64,000 nucleotides of DNA from an uncultured Stenotrophomonas sp. (lineage in GTDB: Bacteria > Pseudomonadota > Gammaproteobacteria > Xanthomonadales > Xanthomonadaceae), in the NCBI RefSeq assembly GCF_913778665.1, contig NZ_CAJYVQ010000004.1:310001-374000 (forward strand), read 5' to 3'. Shown here in pieces: positions 38,800-48,646 of the stretch (position 1 is its first letter; the number at the start of each line of letters is the position of its first letter). The notes under the pieces are model-generated. The model had not been told where the DNA came from. It made no database searches and saw nothing but the letters and a program-made list of their open reading frames with translations. Both the position numbers and the translations under genes were made by a program.

Positions 38800-39906
38800 G
38801 TGAAGTCGTGGGGTTGTGCGTTGCTGTTGTCGCTGGCCGTGGCACCATCGGTGGCCATGAGTGCTGAATCCTCCATCCCGGCCGCGCACAAGGTGTCGGT
38901 CTACGGCCACCGTGGCGCAAGCGCGCTGTTGCCGGAGCACACCCTGGCGGCCTACGCCCAGGCGATCGCCGATGGCGCCGACTACATCGAGCCGGACCTG
39001 GTGATGACCAGGGATGGGGTGATGGTGGCCCGCCACGAGAACGAGATCAGCGGCACCACCGACGTGGCCTCGCATCCCGAGTTCGCCAGCCGCCGCACCA
39101 GCAAGGTCATCGACGGGCAGAAGGTCGACGGCTGGTTCACCGAAGACTTCACCCTGGCCGAGCTGAAGACCCTGTACGCACGCGAGCGCCTGCCGGAGCT
39201 GCGCAGCACCGCCTACGACGGCCAGTTCCGGATCGCCAGCCTGGACGAGATCCTGGCCTTCCTGGTGCAGCAGGCCGGCCGCGCCAACCGTGGCATCGGC
39301 CTGGTACCGGAGATCAAGCACCCGACCTACTTCCAGTCGATTGGCCTGCCGATGGAAGACAAGCTGCTGGCCGCACTGCGCGGCAACGCGTATACCAACG
39401 TCGGTCCGGTCACCATCCAGTCGTTCGAGACCGCCAACCTGCGTTACCTGCGCGGCAAGATCCCGCGTGGCAGCAACATCCGCCTGCTGCAGCTGCTGTG
39501 GAAGGGCGATTCCCAGCCGGCCGACATCGCCAAGGCTGGTGGAAAGCTGACCTACGCGCAGATGATGACCCCGGCCGGGCTGAAGGACATCGCCACCTAT
39601 GCCGACAGCATCGGCCCGGAGCTGCGCTCGATCATTCCGCTGGATGACAAGGGCGCACTGGGCACGCCAACCACGCTGGTGCGCGATGCGCACGCAGTGG
39701 GGCTGATGGTGATTCCGTACACCTTCCGACCGGAGAACCATTTCCAGGCCAGCAACCTGCGCAAGGGTGCCGACAACGCGCGCAACGCCGAAGGGTCGAT
39801 CGCCGAAATGCGCGCCTACCTGGCGACCGGCATCGATGCGTTCTTCACCGATGATCCGGCGCTCGGTCGGCAGGCGGTGGATGGAATGGGCGCGGCGGGG
39901 AACTGA
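38800..39906 (+). CDS. glpQ: Periplasmic glycerophosphodiester phosphodiesterase
   Basis: 368 residues. Signal peptide MKSWGCALLLSLAVAPSVA, then the GDPD domain starting VYGHRGASALLPEHTLAAY with the catalytic His-Arg. Metal-site EPDLVMTRDGVMVARHE is typical of the long periplasmic GlpQ class. It hydrolyses deacylated phospholipids to glycerol 3-phosphate and alcohol. GTG 38800 with GGGGA at 38788-38792 is chosen over an upstream in-frame start that lacks the signal peptide context. Confidence 0.92.
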   Translation: MKSWGCALLLSLAVAPSVAMSAESSIPAAHKVSVYGHRGASALLPEHTLAAYAQAIADGADYIEPDLVMTRDGVMVARHENEISGTTDVASHPEFASRRTSKVIDGQKVDGWFTEDFTLAELKTLYARERLPELRSTAYDGQFRIASLDEILAFLVQQAGRANRGIGLVPEIKHPTYFQSIGLPMEDKLLAALRGNAYTNVGPVTIQSFETANLRYLRGKIPRGSNIRLLQLLWKGDSQPADIAKAGGKLTYAQMMTPAGLKDIATYADSIGPELRSIIPLDDKGALGTPTTLVRDAHAVGLMVIPYTFRPENHFQASNLRKGADNARNAEGSIAEMRAYLATGIDAFFTDDPALGRQAVDGMGAAGN

Positions 39907-39913
39907 TTCTCCC

Positions 39914-39992
39914 GGTGGCGCTGGCCGCTGGCCGGCAACCTCATGAACCTTCGGTGGCAATTCCCGGATTGCCGGCCAGCGGCCGGCACTAC
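39914..39992. repeat. SMAG-like pair, first unit degraded
   Basis: A clear unit GCCGGCC-AGC-GGCCGGC followed by ACTAC (39971-39992) faces a degraded partner GTGGCGCTGGCCGCTGGCCGGC (39914-39935). It lies between glpQ and the convergent rhomboid gene. Confidence 0.7.
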
Positions 39993-39998
39993 CCCACC

Positions 39999-40769
39999 TC
40001 AGCCGCGCGGGTCGTCCGGGCGGCGGAACGGGATCACCACGTAGTCCTGGCCCTCGCGCGGCTGCCACAACACCGGCACGCGCTGCGGTGACGGCGGCTC
40101 CAGCTCGTCGTCGGCAAGCGGCTCGGCGTCTTCTTCTTCGTCTTCCCAGCTGTAGCGCGGGCGCGGCGGCAGCGGATCGGCGTTGCGGAACAGCAGCGCG
40201 GCGATGATGCCGGCGAAGGCCCCGCCCATGTGCGACTGCCAGGACACGCCATCGGCGTGCGGCAGGATGGTCATCAGCATGCCGCCGTAGAACAGCATGC
40301 CGATCAGGCCGGTGGCGATCGCCGCGCGGTCGCGGCGCAGCAGGCCGAGGCTGGCCAGCAGGAACATCAGGCCGTGGGTCACGCCACTGGCACCCAAGTG
40401 CACGCTGCCGGGATTGCCGAGCATCCACGCGCCGAGACCCGAGCCCAGCCACAACAGGGGCAGCGCGCGCACCGTTGCTTTGGGGTAGACGCTGCCGGCC
40501 AGGGTACCGAGGATCAGGATCGCAATGCTGTTGGCGACGATGTGCTCCACCGAGGCATGCAGCAGCGGGCTGCCGACCAGGCCGAGCAGGCCCTTGGCTT
40601 CCAGTGGCGCCACCGCCCACGGCCGCCACTCGAAGCTGCCCTGCAGGGCGAACACGGCCACCAGCACCAGCACGGCGGCCAGGCTGACATTGAACGCCCG
40701 CAGGATGCGCGAGCGGTCATTGCGGGGGGCCGGCACGTCGCCGGCGGGCAGTGGCGTGTTGTTGTCCAT
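39999..40769 (-). CDS. Rhomboid-family intramembrane serine protease
   Basis: 256 residues with six membrane helices. The catalytic Ser128 is in GASG (126-129), the His partner is His180 in WQSHMGG, and the oxyanion-side HIVAN (76-80) is present. The C-terminal 60 residues form an acidic, cytoplasmic-looking tail (EDEEEDAEPLADDELE). It cleaves membrane helices; the substrate is unknown. It stands alone. Confidence 0.9.
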   Translation of the reverse strand: MDNNTPLPAGDVPAPRNDRSRILRAFNVSLAAVLVLVAVFALQGSFEWRPWAVAPLEAKGLLGLVGSPLLHASVEHIVANSIAILILGTLAGSVYPKATVRALPLLWLGSGLGAWMLGNPGSVHLGASGVTHGLMFLLASLGLLRRDRAAIATGLIGMLFYGGMLMTILPHADGVSWQSHMGGAFAGIIAALLFRNADPLPPRPRYSWEDEEEDAEPLADDELEPPSPQRVPVLWQPREGQDYVVIPFRRPDDPRG

Positions 40770-40874
40770 ACCTCAGCAATGGCGGTGGTCGCCGCGAAAC
40801 CAAGGCTGCCGCGGCGGGAGAGTGGAGACGGCCGGCGGGACAATCCCACCGGCCGCATGTTCAGCAGGCCGGGC

Positions 40875-41837
40875 TCAGGCGTGGCCGGAGCCTTCCTTCG
40901 GTGGGTACTTCAGGCTCAGCACCACGGTGGCGGCGATGATCACCGCGACCACGCCCAGCGACACCGGGGTCGGGATCTTGAACAGGTCGATGATCATCAT
41001 CTTGATGCCGATGAAGCCCAGCACCAGCGCCAGGCCATACGGCAGCAGGTGGAAGCGGTCGGCCATGCCGGCCAGCAGGAAGAACATCGCGCGCAGGCCC
41101 AGCACCGCGAACACGTTGGAGGTGAGCACGATGAACGGGTCGGTGGTGATCGCGAAGATCGCTGGGATGCTGTCCACGGCGAAGATCACGTCGGTGACCG
41201 CGATCAGGATCAGCACCGCGAACAGCGGGGTGAACCAGCGCACGCCATCACGCTTCACGCTCAGCGCGTCCCCGGCGTAGTCGGGCAGCAGGCGCAGGTG
41301 CTTGCGCATCCAGCGCAGCGCCGGGTTGGTCTCCAGATCGGGTTCCTGGCCGGCGGCGAACCACATCTTCCAGCCGGTGAAGAGCAGGAAGGCACCGAAT
41401 ACGTAGAGCAGCCAATGGAACTGGCTGATCAGTACGCTGCCGGCGAAGATCATGATCGTACGCAGCACGATCGCGCCCAGGATGCCGATGATCAACACCT
41501 TCTGGCGCTGCTGTTCGGGCACCGCGAAGTAGCTCATGATCATCAGGAAGACGAAGATGTTGTCGACCGCCAGCGCCTTCTCGACCAGGTAACCGGTCAG
41601 GAATTCGAGGCCGACCTTGTTGGCCATCACCTGGCCGGCGGTCTCATTCAGGTAGTACCAGAGGCCGGCATTGAACAGCAGGGCCAGCGCAACCCAGCCG
41701 ATGGACCACCACAGGGCCTCCTTGAAGGTGACCTTGTGCGGTCCACCATGGCGCATCAACACGAGGTCGACCAGCAGGGCGATGACCACCACCGCTGCGA
41801 AGCCGCCCCACAACCACACGTTACCGATCGTCTGCAT
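40875..41837 (-). CDS. TerC-family (Alx-like) membrane protein, likely Mn2+ exporter
   Basis: 320 residues, about nine membrane helices. TerC hallmarks include KALAVDNIFVFLMIM and AVTDVIFAVDSIPAIFAIT, each with the acidic residues of the metal site. Alx/YkoY relatives export manganese. Its leader carries a yybP-ykoY riboswitch (about 41918-42038), which in other bacteria senses Mn2+ and controls such genes, so the role is well supported. ATG 41837 (QTIGNVWLWGG) is used; the frame is open far upstream through the riboswitch but that part is not protein-like. Confidence 0.9.
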   Translation of the reverse strand: MQTIGNVWLWGGFAAVVVIALLVDLVLMRHGGPHKVTFKEALWWSIGWVALALLFNAGLWYYLNETAGQVMANKVGLEFLTGYLVEKALAVDNIFVFLMIMSYFAVPEQQRQKVLIIGILGAIVLRTIMIFAGSVLISQFHWLLYVFGAFLLFTGWKMWFAAGQEPDLETNPALRWMRKHLRLLPDYAGDALSVKRDGVRWFTPLFAVLILIAVTDVIFAVDSIPAIFAITTDPFIVLTSNVFAVLGLRAMFFLLAGMADRFHLLPYGLALVLGFIGIKMMIIDLFKIPTPVSLGVVAVIIAATVVLSLKYPPKEGSGHA

Positions 41838-41917
41838 TGGGAATGTCCGTTGGAAAGATGGATGCCAGGCCGGACGGCGAGGATCTGCAACGGAGGATCG
41901 GGAGGGGGATCCAGGGA

Positions 41918-42038
41918 CAGAGCTTCGCCAGTACGGCGAAGGTCTCGCTCGCAGTCCCAGTCGGCTGGAACTGCCGTTGCACCGGAGCCTGCGGGCTCGA
42001 AATGACGGCGACAACGTCTGGGAGCTACTCCCCTTCTG
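41918..42038 (-). ncRNA. yybP-ykoY family Mn2+ riboswitch upstream of the TerC gene
   Basis: Read on the minus strand, AAGGGGAGTAGC (about 42024-42035) is the family's conserved 5' element. GAGACCTT at 41939-41946 (reverse complement) followed by a GGCGAAG-type stem (41923-41941) is the second conserved element. Its position 80-200 nt ahead of a TerC/Alx gene is the standard context. The rest of the 386-bp gap 41838-42223 holds palindromic repeats and the rlmI promoter. The expression platform is not resolved. Confidence 0.88.
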
Positions 42039-42138
42039 GCGCCGATTCTGCCGTCTGGCCGGGCCGCCGTCAAATGCCCTGGGGCCGGGGGCGGATGCCC
42101 AAAGGGGCTCCGACCCCCGTTCCCGCGCCCCCACCCTG

Positions 42139-42200
42139 GCAGACGCCAACCTTGGTTGGCATGCCGGCCGGGGTCAGAGCCACTGCGGGGATCTGAGCCC
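42139..42200. repeat. Degenerate SMAG unit plus GGGGTCAGAG palindrome
   Basis: GCAG head then GCCAACC-TT-GGTTGGC (42145-42160, perfect arms). It is followed by an imperfect inverted repeat GGGGTCAGAGCC ... GATCTGAGCCCG (42169-42201). A similar compound element lies at 56232-56303. It sits between the riboswitch and rlmI. Confidence 0.65.
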
Positions 42201-42223
42201 GATGCCCGGTTTACAATAGGTGG

Positions 42224-43393
42224 ATGAATACCCCCCTTCCGATTGTCCGCCTCAAGAATGCGTGGCGTTCCAGCCACCCGTGGATCTTCCAGAAACTGGT
42301 CGAGAAGCCGACCGTCCGGCCCAAACCCGGTTCCATCGTCGACGTGGTCGGCATCGATGGCGAGTTCATTGGCCGCGGGTTCTACAACGGGCACTCGCGC
42401 ATTGCCGTGCGCATCCTTGAAACCGACCAGAACGTGCCGGTCGATGCCGGCTGGTTCTCGCGCAAGATCGCCCAGGCGGTGTCGCTGCGCCGTGAGGTGC
42501 TGAAGCTGGACGCGGTGTCCGACGCCTGGCGCGTGGTGCACAGCGAAGGCGACGGCCTTTCCGGCCTGGTGGTCGACCGCTACGGCGACCTGGTGGTGGT
42601 CGAGTTCTTCGCCGCCGGCATGTTCCGCCACCGCGAGTGGATCTATGACGCGCTGCGCGAGCAGTTCCCGGGCTGCCGTTTCCACAGCTTCGCCGACGAG
42701 CACGTGCAGAAGCAGGAGAGCTTCGACTTCCACGGCAACACCACCACCGAAGCGTCGGTGATCACCGAGTACGGCATCAAGTTCCGCGCCGACCCGGCCG
42801 GCGCGCACAAGACAGGTTTCTTTGCCGACCAGCGCGAGAACCGCCAATGGCTGAGCCAGCAGGTGGAAGGCAAGAGCGTGCTGGACCTGTGCTGCAACAC
42901 CGGCGGTTTTGCCGTGTACGCGGCCGCGCGCGGTGCTTCGGAAGTGGTCGGCATCGACATCGATGAAGACGTCATCCAGATCGCCAAGGGCAATTCGCGC
43001 CTGAACAACGTGCGCCCGAAGTTCGTCCAGTCCGACATCTTCCCGTGGCTGCGCGACGCCGCCAACCGCGGCGAGCAGTACGACGTGGTGATCCTGGACC
43101 CGGCGAAGATGACCCGCGACCGCGACCAGGTGATCACCGCGCTGAAGAAGTACCTGGACATGAACAAGCTGGCGCTGGGCGTGGTCAAGCCGGGTGGCCT
43201 GTTTGCAACGTTCTCATGCACCGGCCTGGTGGCCGAGGACCAGTTCCTCGACATGCTGCGCCGCGCGGCCTATTTCTCCGGCCGCACCATCCAGATCCTG
43301 AAGGTGGCCGGCGCCGGTCCGGACCATCCGTTCATGGCCCATGTGCAGGAATCGCGTTACCTGAAGGCCGTGTTCTGCCGCGTGGTGGATTGA
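42224..43393 (+). CDS. rlmI: 23S rRNA (cytosine) methyltransferase, RlmI-like
   Basis: 389 residues. The N-terminal PUA domain (about 1-75) is followed by a RlmI/RlmK-type central domain (DGLSGLVVDRYGD) and a class I SAM methyltransferase. SAM motif VLDLCCNTGGFAVYAA and the catalytic-side DPAKMTRDRDQV with FSCTGLV are visible. It methylates 23S rRNA cytosine (m5C1962 in E. coli). It stands alone; a SMAG dimer follows. Confidence 0.9.
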   Translation: MNTPLPIVRLKNAWRSSHPWIFQKLVEKPTVRPKPGSIVDVVGIDGEFIGRGFYNGHSRIAVRILETDQNVPVDAGWFSRKIAQAVSLRREVLKLDAVSDAWRVVHSEGDGLSGLVVDRYGDLVVVEFFAAGMFRHREWIYDALREQFPGCRFHSFADEHVQKQESFDFHGNTTTEASVITEYGIKFRADPAGAHKTGFFADQRENRQWLSQQVEGKSVLDLCCNTGGFAVYAAARGASEVVGIDIDEDVIQIAKGNSRLNNVRPKFVQSDIFPWLRDAANRGEQYDVVILDPAKMTRDRDQVITALKKYLDMNKLALGVVKPGGLFATFSCTGLVAEDQFLDMLRRAAYFSGRTIQILKVAGAGPDHPFMAHVQESRYLKAVFCRVVD

Positions 43394-43413
43394 CCGCGTG
43401 ACCGCCGATCTCT

Positions 43414-43473
43414 GTAGAGCCGAGCCCACGCTCGGCTGATCGGCCTGGCAGCCGAGCATGGGCTCGGCTCTAC
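43414..43473. repeat. SMAG dimer after rlmI
   Basis: GTAGAGCCGAGC from 43414 and GCTCGGCTCTAC to 43473, with the two stems GCCGAGC mirrored. Confidence 0.9.
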
Positions 43474-43489
43474 ACAACCAAGACCGCCC

Positions 43490-44170
43490 ATGCGCAAAGC
43501 CGACCGCCTGTTCCAGCTGGTCAACCTGATCCGCGTGCGCCAGCCGGTAACCGCCGCCGTGCTGGCGGCGGAACTGGACCTGTCGGTGCGCAGCATCTAC
43601 CGCTACGTCGATGATCTGTCCGTGGCCGGCATCCCGCTCTATGGCGAGGCCGGCATTGGCTATCGCCTTGATCCCGGTTTCGAACTGCCGCCCCTGAGCC
43701 TGGATGCGGCAGAAGCCGAGGCACTGCAGCTGGCCGTGGAGATGCTAGCCTGCAGTGGCGCGGGCCACCTGCAACCTGCGGCGCGTTCGCTGCTGCACAA
43801 ACTGCAGGCGGCCATGCCCACGCGTGCGACCAGCCCACGCACTGCCCGCGCGCTGCGCGCCATACCCGTTTCGCTGCCGTGCTGGCAGCCGCTGCATACG
43901 GCCATCGCCGACGGCCGCAGTGTGCAGCTGCGATATCGCACGCTGCAGGGCGCATCGAGCGAGCGGACCGTGCACCCGCTTGGCCTGTTCCACTGGGGCC
44001 AGCACTGGACACTGGGCAGCTGGTGCGCGCTGCGCCAGGACTACCGCGATTTCCGCCTGGACCAGATCGAAGCCCTCGCCGAAGCAGAGGGGCTGGACCT
44101 GCCGGCGCAGGTCGGTCTGGAAGCCTATCTGCGCTACCAACAGCGGGCCTGGGCGCTGCGCGGCCACTGA
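43490..44170 (+). CDS. HTH / WYL-domain transcriptional regulator (YafY type)
   Basis: 226 residues. The N-terminal winged HTH is MRKADRLFQLVNLIRVRQPV through ELDLSVRSIYRYVDDL. A WYL domain occupies about 130-215 (SVQLRYRTLQG, HWTLGSWCALRQDYRDFRLDQI). YafY-type regulators often control a small neighbouring gene; the candidate is the monooxygenase-like gene 59 nt downstream on the same strand. The effector is unknown. Confidence 0.9.
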   Translation: MRKADRLFQLVNLIRVRQPVTAAVLAAELDLSVRSIYRYVDDLSVAGIPLYGEAGIGYRLDPGFELPPLSLDAAEAEALQLAVEMLACSGAGHLQPAARSLLHKLQAAMPTRATSPRTARALRAIPVSLPCWQPLHTAIADGRSVQLRYRTLQGASSERTVHPLGLFHWGQHWTLGSWCALRQDYRDFRLDQIEALAEAEGLDLPAQVGLEAYLRYQQRAWALRGH

Positions 44171-44229
44171 CACCCCGCTGGCAGCAGGGGCTGCGCAGAC
44201 TGCGCGCTCCTCCCACAACGGGCATCACC

Positions 44230-44532
44230 ATGCACCCTGCTTCTTCCGTCCTCGAACTGGCCGTGTTCACCGTCAAACCGCACGCCCGTGCCGACATGCC
44301 GATGCTGCGTGAGCGGCTGCGCGCGGCCATCGCGCAGTTTCCCGGTCTGATCGACTACCAGCCGTTCTCGCCGATGGACGGCGACGACCGCTTCGTCGAC
44401 ATCGCCCACTGGAAGGACCTGGCCAGCGCGCAGGCGGCGGCACAGGCGTTCGCCGGTGGTGATGCGCGCTTTGCACCGTACATGGCCGCCATTGATGAGC
44501 TGCAGCTGATGCAGCACTTCCTGCCGGGTTGA
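44230..44532 (+). CDS. Small ABM-like dimeric alpha/beta-barrel protein
   Basis: 100 residues with an antibiotic-biosynthesis-monooxygenase (ABM) type fold: LAVFTVKPHARADMPMLRER, then FPGLIDYQPF, DIAHWKDLASAQAAAQAF and a C-terminal DELQLMQHFLPG. ATG 44230 is the natural start; the frame is open upstream in the regulator gene. It probably belongs to the regulon of the WYL gene before it. The substrate is unknown. A SMAG-like palindrome follows. Confidence 0.78.
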   Translation: MHPASSVLELAVFTVKPHARADMPMLRERLRAAIAQFPGLIDYQPFSPMDGDDRFVDIAHWKDLASAQAAAQAFAGGDARFAPYMAAIDELQLMQHFLPG

Positions 44533-44556
44533 TCGACGCCTGGCACCCGTCTGTCA

Positions 44557-44581
44557 GTGCCGGGCTCATGCCCGGCCCTAC
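44557..44581. repeat. SMAG-like palindrome, single unit
   Basis: GTGCCGGGC-TCAT-GCCCGGCCCTAC: stem GCCGGGC with a CTAC end at 44578-44581. It lies between the ABM gene and the dipeptidase gene. Confidence 0.75.
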
Positions 44582-44637
44582 AAAAAGGCCGGGCGCAGCG
44601 CTATGGTCGGGCTCTTCCCAATGCCGGTGAAAGCCCC

Positions 44638-45879
44638 ATGCCATCGTTGCGTCAGCTGTCCGTCGTGCTTGTCCTGGCGCTGAGTGCGCCGCTGTCCGCC
44701 CACGCCATCGATTTCAGCGCGCAGGAACTGGCGCGGGCCAAGGCCCTGCAGCAACGCCTGGTCACCCTCGACAGCCATCTGGATACGCCGGCCAATTTCG
44801 GCCGCAGCGGCTTCGACATCGAACAGCGCCACGACCGCAACGCGCTCTCGCAGGTGGACTACCCGCGCATGGTCGAAGGCGCGCTGGACGGTGGTTTCTG
44901 GGCGATCTACACCGACCAGGGCGACCGCAGCGCCGCTGCGCACATGGCCGAACGCGACCACGGCCTGCAGCGTTTGATGGAAATCCGCGAAATGCTGGCC
45001 GCCAATCCCGAGCGCTTCGCACTGGCGCTGACCGCCGACGATGCCGCGCGTATCAAGGCCGCCGGCAAGCGCGTGGTCTACATCAGCATGGAAAATGCCA
45101 GCCCGCTGGTGGCTGACCCGAGCCTGCTGTCGTTCTACCACCGCGCCGGCCTGCGCCTGCTCAGCACCGTGCATTTCGCCAACAACGAGTTCGCCGATTC
45201 GGCCACCGACCCCAAGGGCGCGGAATGGAAGGGCCTGAGCCCGGCCGGCAAGGAGCTGGTGCGGCAGGCGGTGAAGCTGGGCATCGTGATCGACCAGTCA
45301 CATGCCTCGGACGCGGTGTTCGATGACCTGCTGGCGATGATGCCGGTGCCGTTCGTGCTCTCGCACAGCTCGGCCAAGGCGGTCTATGACCATCCGCGCA
45401 ATCTCGACGATGCGCGCCTGCGCAAACTGGCCAAGGCCGGTGGCGTGATCCAGGTGAACGCCTATGGCGGCTACCTGATCGATACGGCGAAGACGCCCGA
45501 GCGCAAGCAGGCCGAAGAAGCGCTCAGCAAGCAGCTGGGCGGCTGGGAAGGCATGGGCATCGAGCAGGGTGTGGCTCTGCTGAAAGCCGAACAGGCGCTG
45601 GACCACGAGCATCCGGTGCGCCATGCCAGCCTGGACGACTTCTTCGCCCACTTCGAGCACATCCTCAAGGTGGTCGGCCCCGAGCACGTGGGCATCGGCC
45701 TGGACTGGGATGGCGGCGGTGGCCTGAGCGATCTGCCCGATGTCAGCCAGCTGCCGAAGATCACCGCGTGGCTGCTGCGCAAGGGCTATACCGAGCAGCA
45801 GATTGCCGGCATCTGGGGCGGCAATCTGCTGCGGGTGATGCGCCAGGCGCAGGAGTACGCGGCAAAGCAGGGCGGTTGA
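44638..45879 (+). CDS. Exported membrane dipeptidase (peptidase M19)
   Basis: 413 residues. Signal peptide MPSLRQLSVVLVLALSAPLSAHA, then the M19 renal-dipeptidase fold with zinc motif DSHLDTP (His-x-Asp) near residue 47, VDYPRMVEGALDGGFWAIY, and later VLSHSSAKAVYDHPRNL and VGIGLDWDGGGGL. It cleaves dipeptides, often D,L or peptidoglycan-derived. ATG 44638 matches the signal peptide; the frame is open upstream. It stands alone. Confidence 0.92.
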   Translation: MPSLRQLSVVLVLALSAPLSAHAIDFSAQELARAKALQQRLVTLDSHLDTPANFGRSGFDIEQRHDRNALSQVDYPRMVEGALDGGFWAIYTDQGDRSAAAHMAERDHGLQRLMEIREMLAANPERFALALTADDAARIKAAGKRVVYISMENASPLVADPSLLSFYHRAGLRLLSTVHFANNEFADSATDPKGAEWKGLSPAGKELVRQAVKLGIVIDQSHASDAVFDDLLAMMPVPFVLSHSSAKAVYDHPRNLDDARLRKLAKAGGVIQVNAYGGYLIDTAKTPERKQAEEALSKQLGGWEGMGIEQGVALLKAEQALDHEHPVRHASLDDFFAHFEHILKVVGPEHVGIGLDWDGGGGLSDLPDVSQLPKITAWLLRKGYTEQQIAGIWGGNLLRVMRQAQEYAAKQGG

Positions 45880-45889
45880 CCACCCTGCG

Positions 45890-45916
45890 GTAGTGCCGGC
45901 CAGCGGCCGCCACTAC
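45890..45916. repeat. SMAG palindrome with both GTAG and CTAC ends
   Basis: GTAGTGCCGGCC-AGC-GGCCGCCACTAC: both ends of one palindrome carry the head, with one mismatch in the stem. It sits between the convergent dipeptidase and permease genes. Confidence 0.8.
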
Positions 45917-45927
45917 GGGTGAACCGG

Positions 45928-47355
45928 TTATTTCGCGATCAATGCATTGCGGCGGCTGTACAGGAAGTACAGCACCAGGCCGACCATGTTCCACACCAGG
46001 AAGTACAGCTGGGTGCTGTGCGGCAGGCTGAGGAACAGGTAGATGCAGCCCAGCGCCGCCAGCGGGCCCACCACGAAGGCCAGCGGTGTGCGGAACGTGC
46101 GCTCGCGGTTCGGCTCGCGCAGGCGCAGTACCACCAGGCAGATACCCACCGCAGTGAACGCGGCCAGGGTACCGGCGTTGGCCAGCGCCGCGATCTCGTC
46201 CAGGCGTGCCACACCGGCCAGCGCCGATACCACCACCGCGGTGAACAGCGTGGTCGCCACCGGCGTGCCGGTGCGTGCATTGACCTTGGACAGGCCACGC
46301 GGCAACAGGCCATCGCGGCTCATCACGAAGAAGATGCGGCTCTGGCCGTACAGGAACGCCAGCAGCACGGTCGGCAGGGCGATGATGGCGATCACGCCGA
46401 TCACCATCGCCGCGGTCGGATGGCCCAGCTGGCGCATGATCAGCGCCAGCGGCTCGGCGCTGTGGCCGAACACGGCGTAGCTCATCGCACCCACCGCCGC
46501 CAGCGCCACCAGCACGTAGACGATGGTGCAGCCGATCATCGAACCGATGATGCCGATCGAGAGGTCGCGGCCCGGGTTCTTGGTTTCCTCGGCGGCGGTG
46601 GAGATCGCATCGAAGCCGTAGAAGGCGAAGAAGATGATCGCGGCCGCCGCCATCACGCCATGCTCGACGCCATCAGGGCCCAGCGACTTGGCGAAACCAT
46701 AGGGCATGAACGGCTGCAGGTTGGCGCTGTCGAAGGCGGGCAGGGCCACCGCCACGAAGATGGCCAGCGCGATCAGCTTGAACACCACCAGGATGGCGTT
46801 GAGCGTGGCGCTTTCCTTGGTGCCGGCCATCAGCATGCCGGCCACCAGCCAGGTGATGATGATCGCCGGCAGGTTGATCATGCCGCCTTCCACGTGCGGG
46901 CCGGCTGCCAGCCAGGCCGGCAGGTGCACGTTCCAGCCGAACTGGGTGTGCACCCATTCAAGGAAGCCGACGAAGTACCCGGACCAGCCCACCGCCACCG
47001 TACTCACCACCAGCGAGTACTCCAGGATCAGGCTCCAGCCCACCACCCAGGCGAACACTTCGCCCAGCGCGCTGTAGCTGTAGGTGTAGGCACTGCCGGC
47101 GGCCGGCATCATCGTCGACAGCTCGGCGTAGGACAGTGCCGCGCAGGCGCAGACCGCACCGGCGATGGCAAAGGAGATCAGCACCGCCGGGCCGGCCAGG
47201 TTGGCTCCGACGCCGATCAGCGTATAGATGCCGGTGCCGACGATGGCGCCGATGCCGAGCGCGATCAGGTGTGGCCAGCTGAGCGTTGGGATCAGGCGCC
47301 TGCCGGCTTCATGGACGGTGACGGAATCTAGGGACTTGCGCCGGAACAGGGACAT
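45928..47355 (-). CDS. Cationic amino acid-type APC permease
   Basis: 475 residues with about 12 membrane helices. APC hallmarks: IALGIGAIVGTGIYTLIGVGA near the N-terminus, ALSYAELSTMMPAAGSAYTY, and FFAFYGFDAISTAAEETKNP. It resembles the YhdG/CAT subfamily of amino-acid uptake carriers. ATG 47355 (SLFRRKSLDSV) is the start; the open frame continues upstream only because of overlap with the aldo-keto reductase strand. The substrate is not determined. Confidence 0.92.
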   Translation of the reverse strand: MSLFRRKSLDSVTVHEAGRRLIPTLSWPHLIALGIGAIVGTGIYTLIGVGANLAGPAVLISFAIAGAVCACAALSYAELSTMMPAAGSAYTYSYSALGEVFAWVVGWSLILEYSLVVSTVAVGWSGYFVGFLEWVHTQFGWNVHLPAWLAAGPHVEGGMINLPAIIITWLVAGMLMAGTKESATLNAILVVFKLIALAIFVAVALPAFDSANLQPFMPYGFAKSLGPDGVEHGVMAAAAIIFFAFYGFDAISTAAEETKNPGRDLSIGIIGSMIGCTIVYVLVALAAVGAMSYAVFGHSAEPLALIMRQLGHPTAAMVIGVIAIIALPTVLLAFLYGQSRIFFVMSRDGLLPRGLSKVNARTGTPVATTLFTAVVVSALAGVARLDEIAALANAGTLAAFTAVGICLVVLRLREPNRERTFRTPLAFVVGPLAALGCIYLFLSLPHSTQLYFLVWNMVGLVLYFLYSRRNALIAK

Positions 47356-47530
47356 GCAGGCCTCGGAAGGGGTGACTGAGAACGACAAGTTCCCGAGTGT
47401 GACCGAACGCAGCGCAGCATTACCACTGACGGGGGTCATGCATGGCGGGGCGCGCGCTGCACCCCGGCTACGCTGCCGGAATCGGCACAATCCGGCCACA
47501 GCCACCGGTGTGCGTTGGTCCCGGCCGCCG

Positions 47531-48526
<996 letters not shown>

Positions 48527-48646
48527 GCGGATCTCCTTGGGGAAGCGCCACGCCGGGATGGGCAGTGGCGAGGGGCACAGCATCCTCCACGCCATCATGT
48601 GGATAAACTGCGTTCCACCGGACTTACCTTGAAGGCAGGCTTCACA

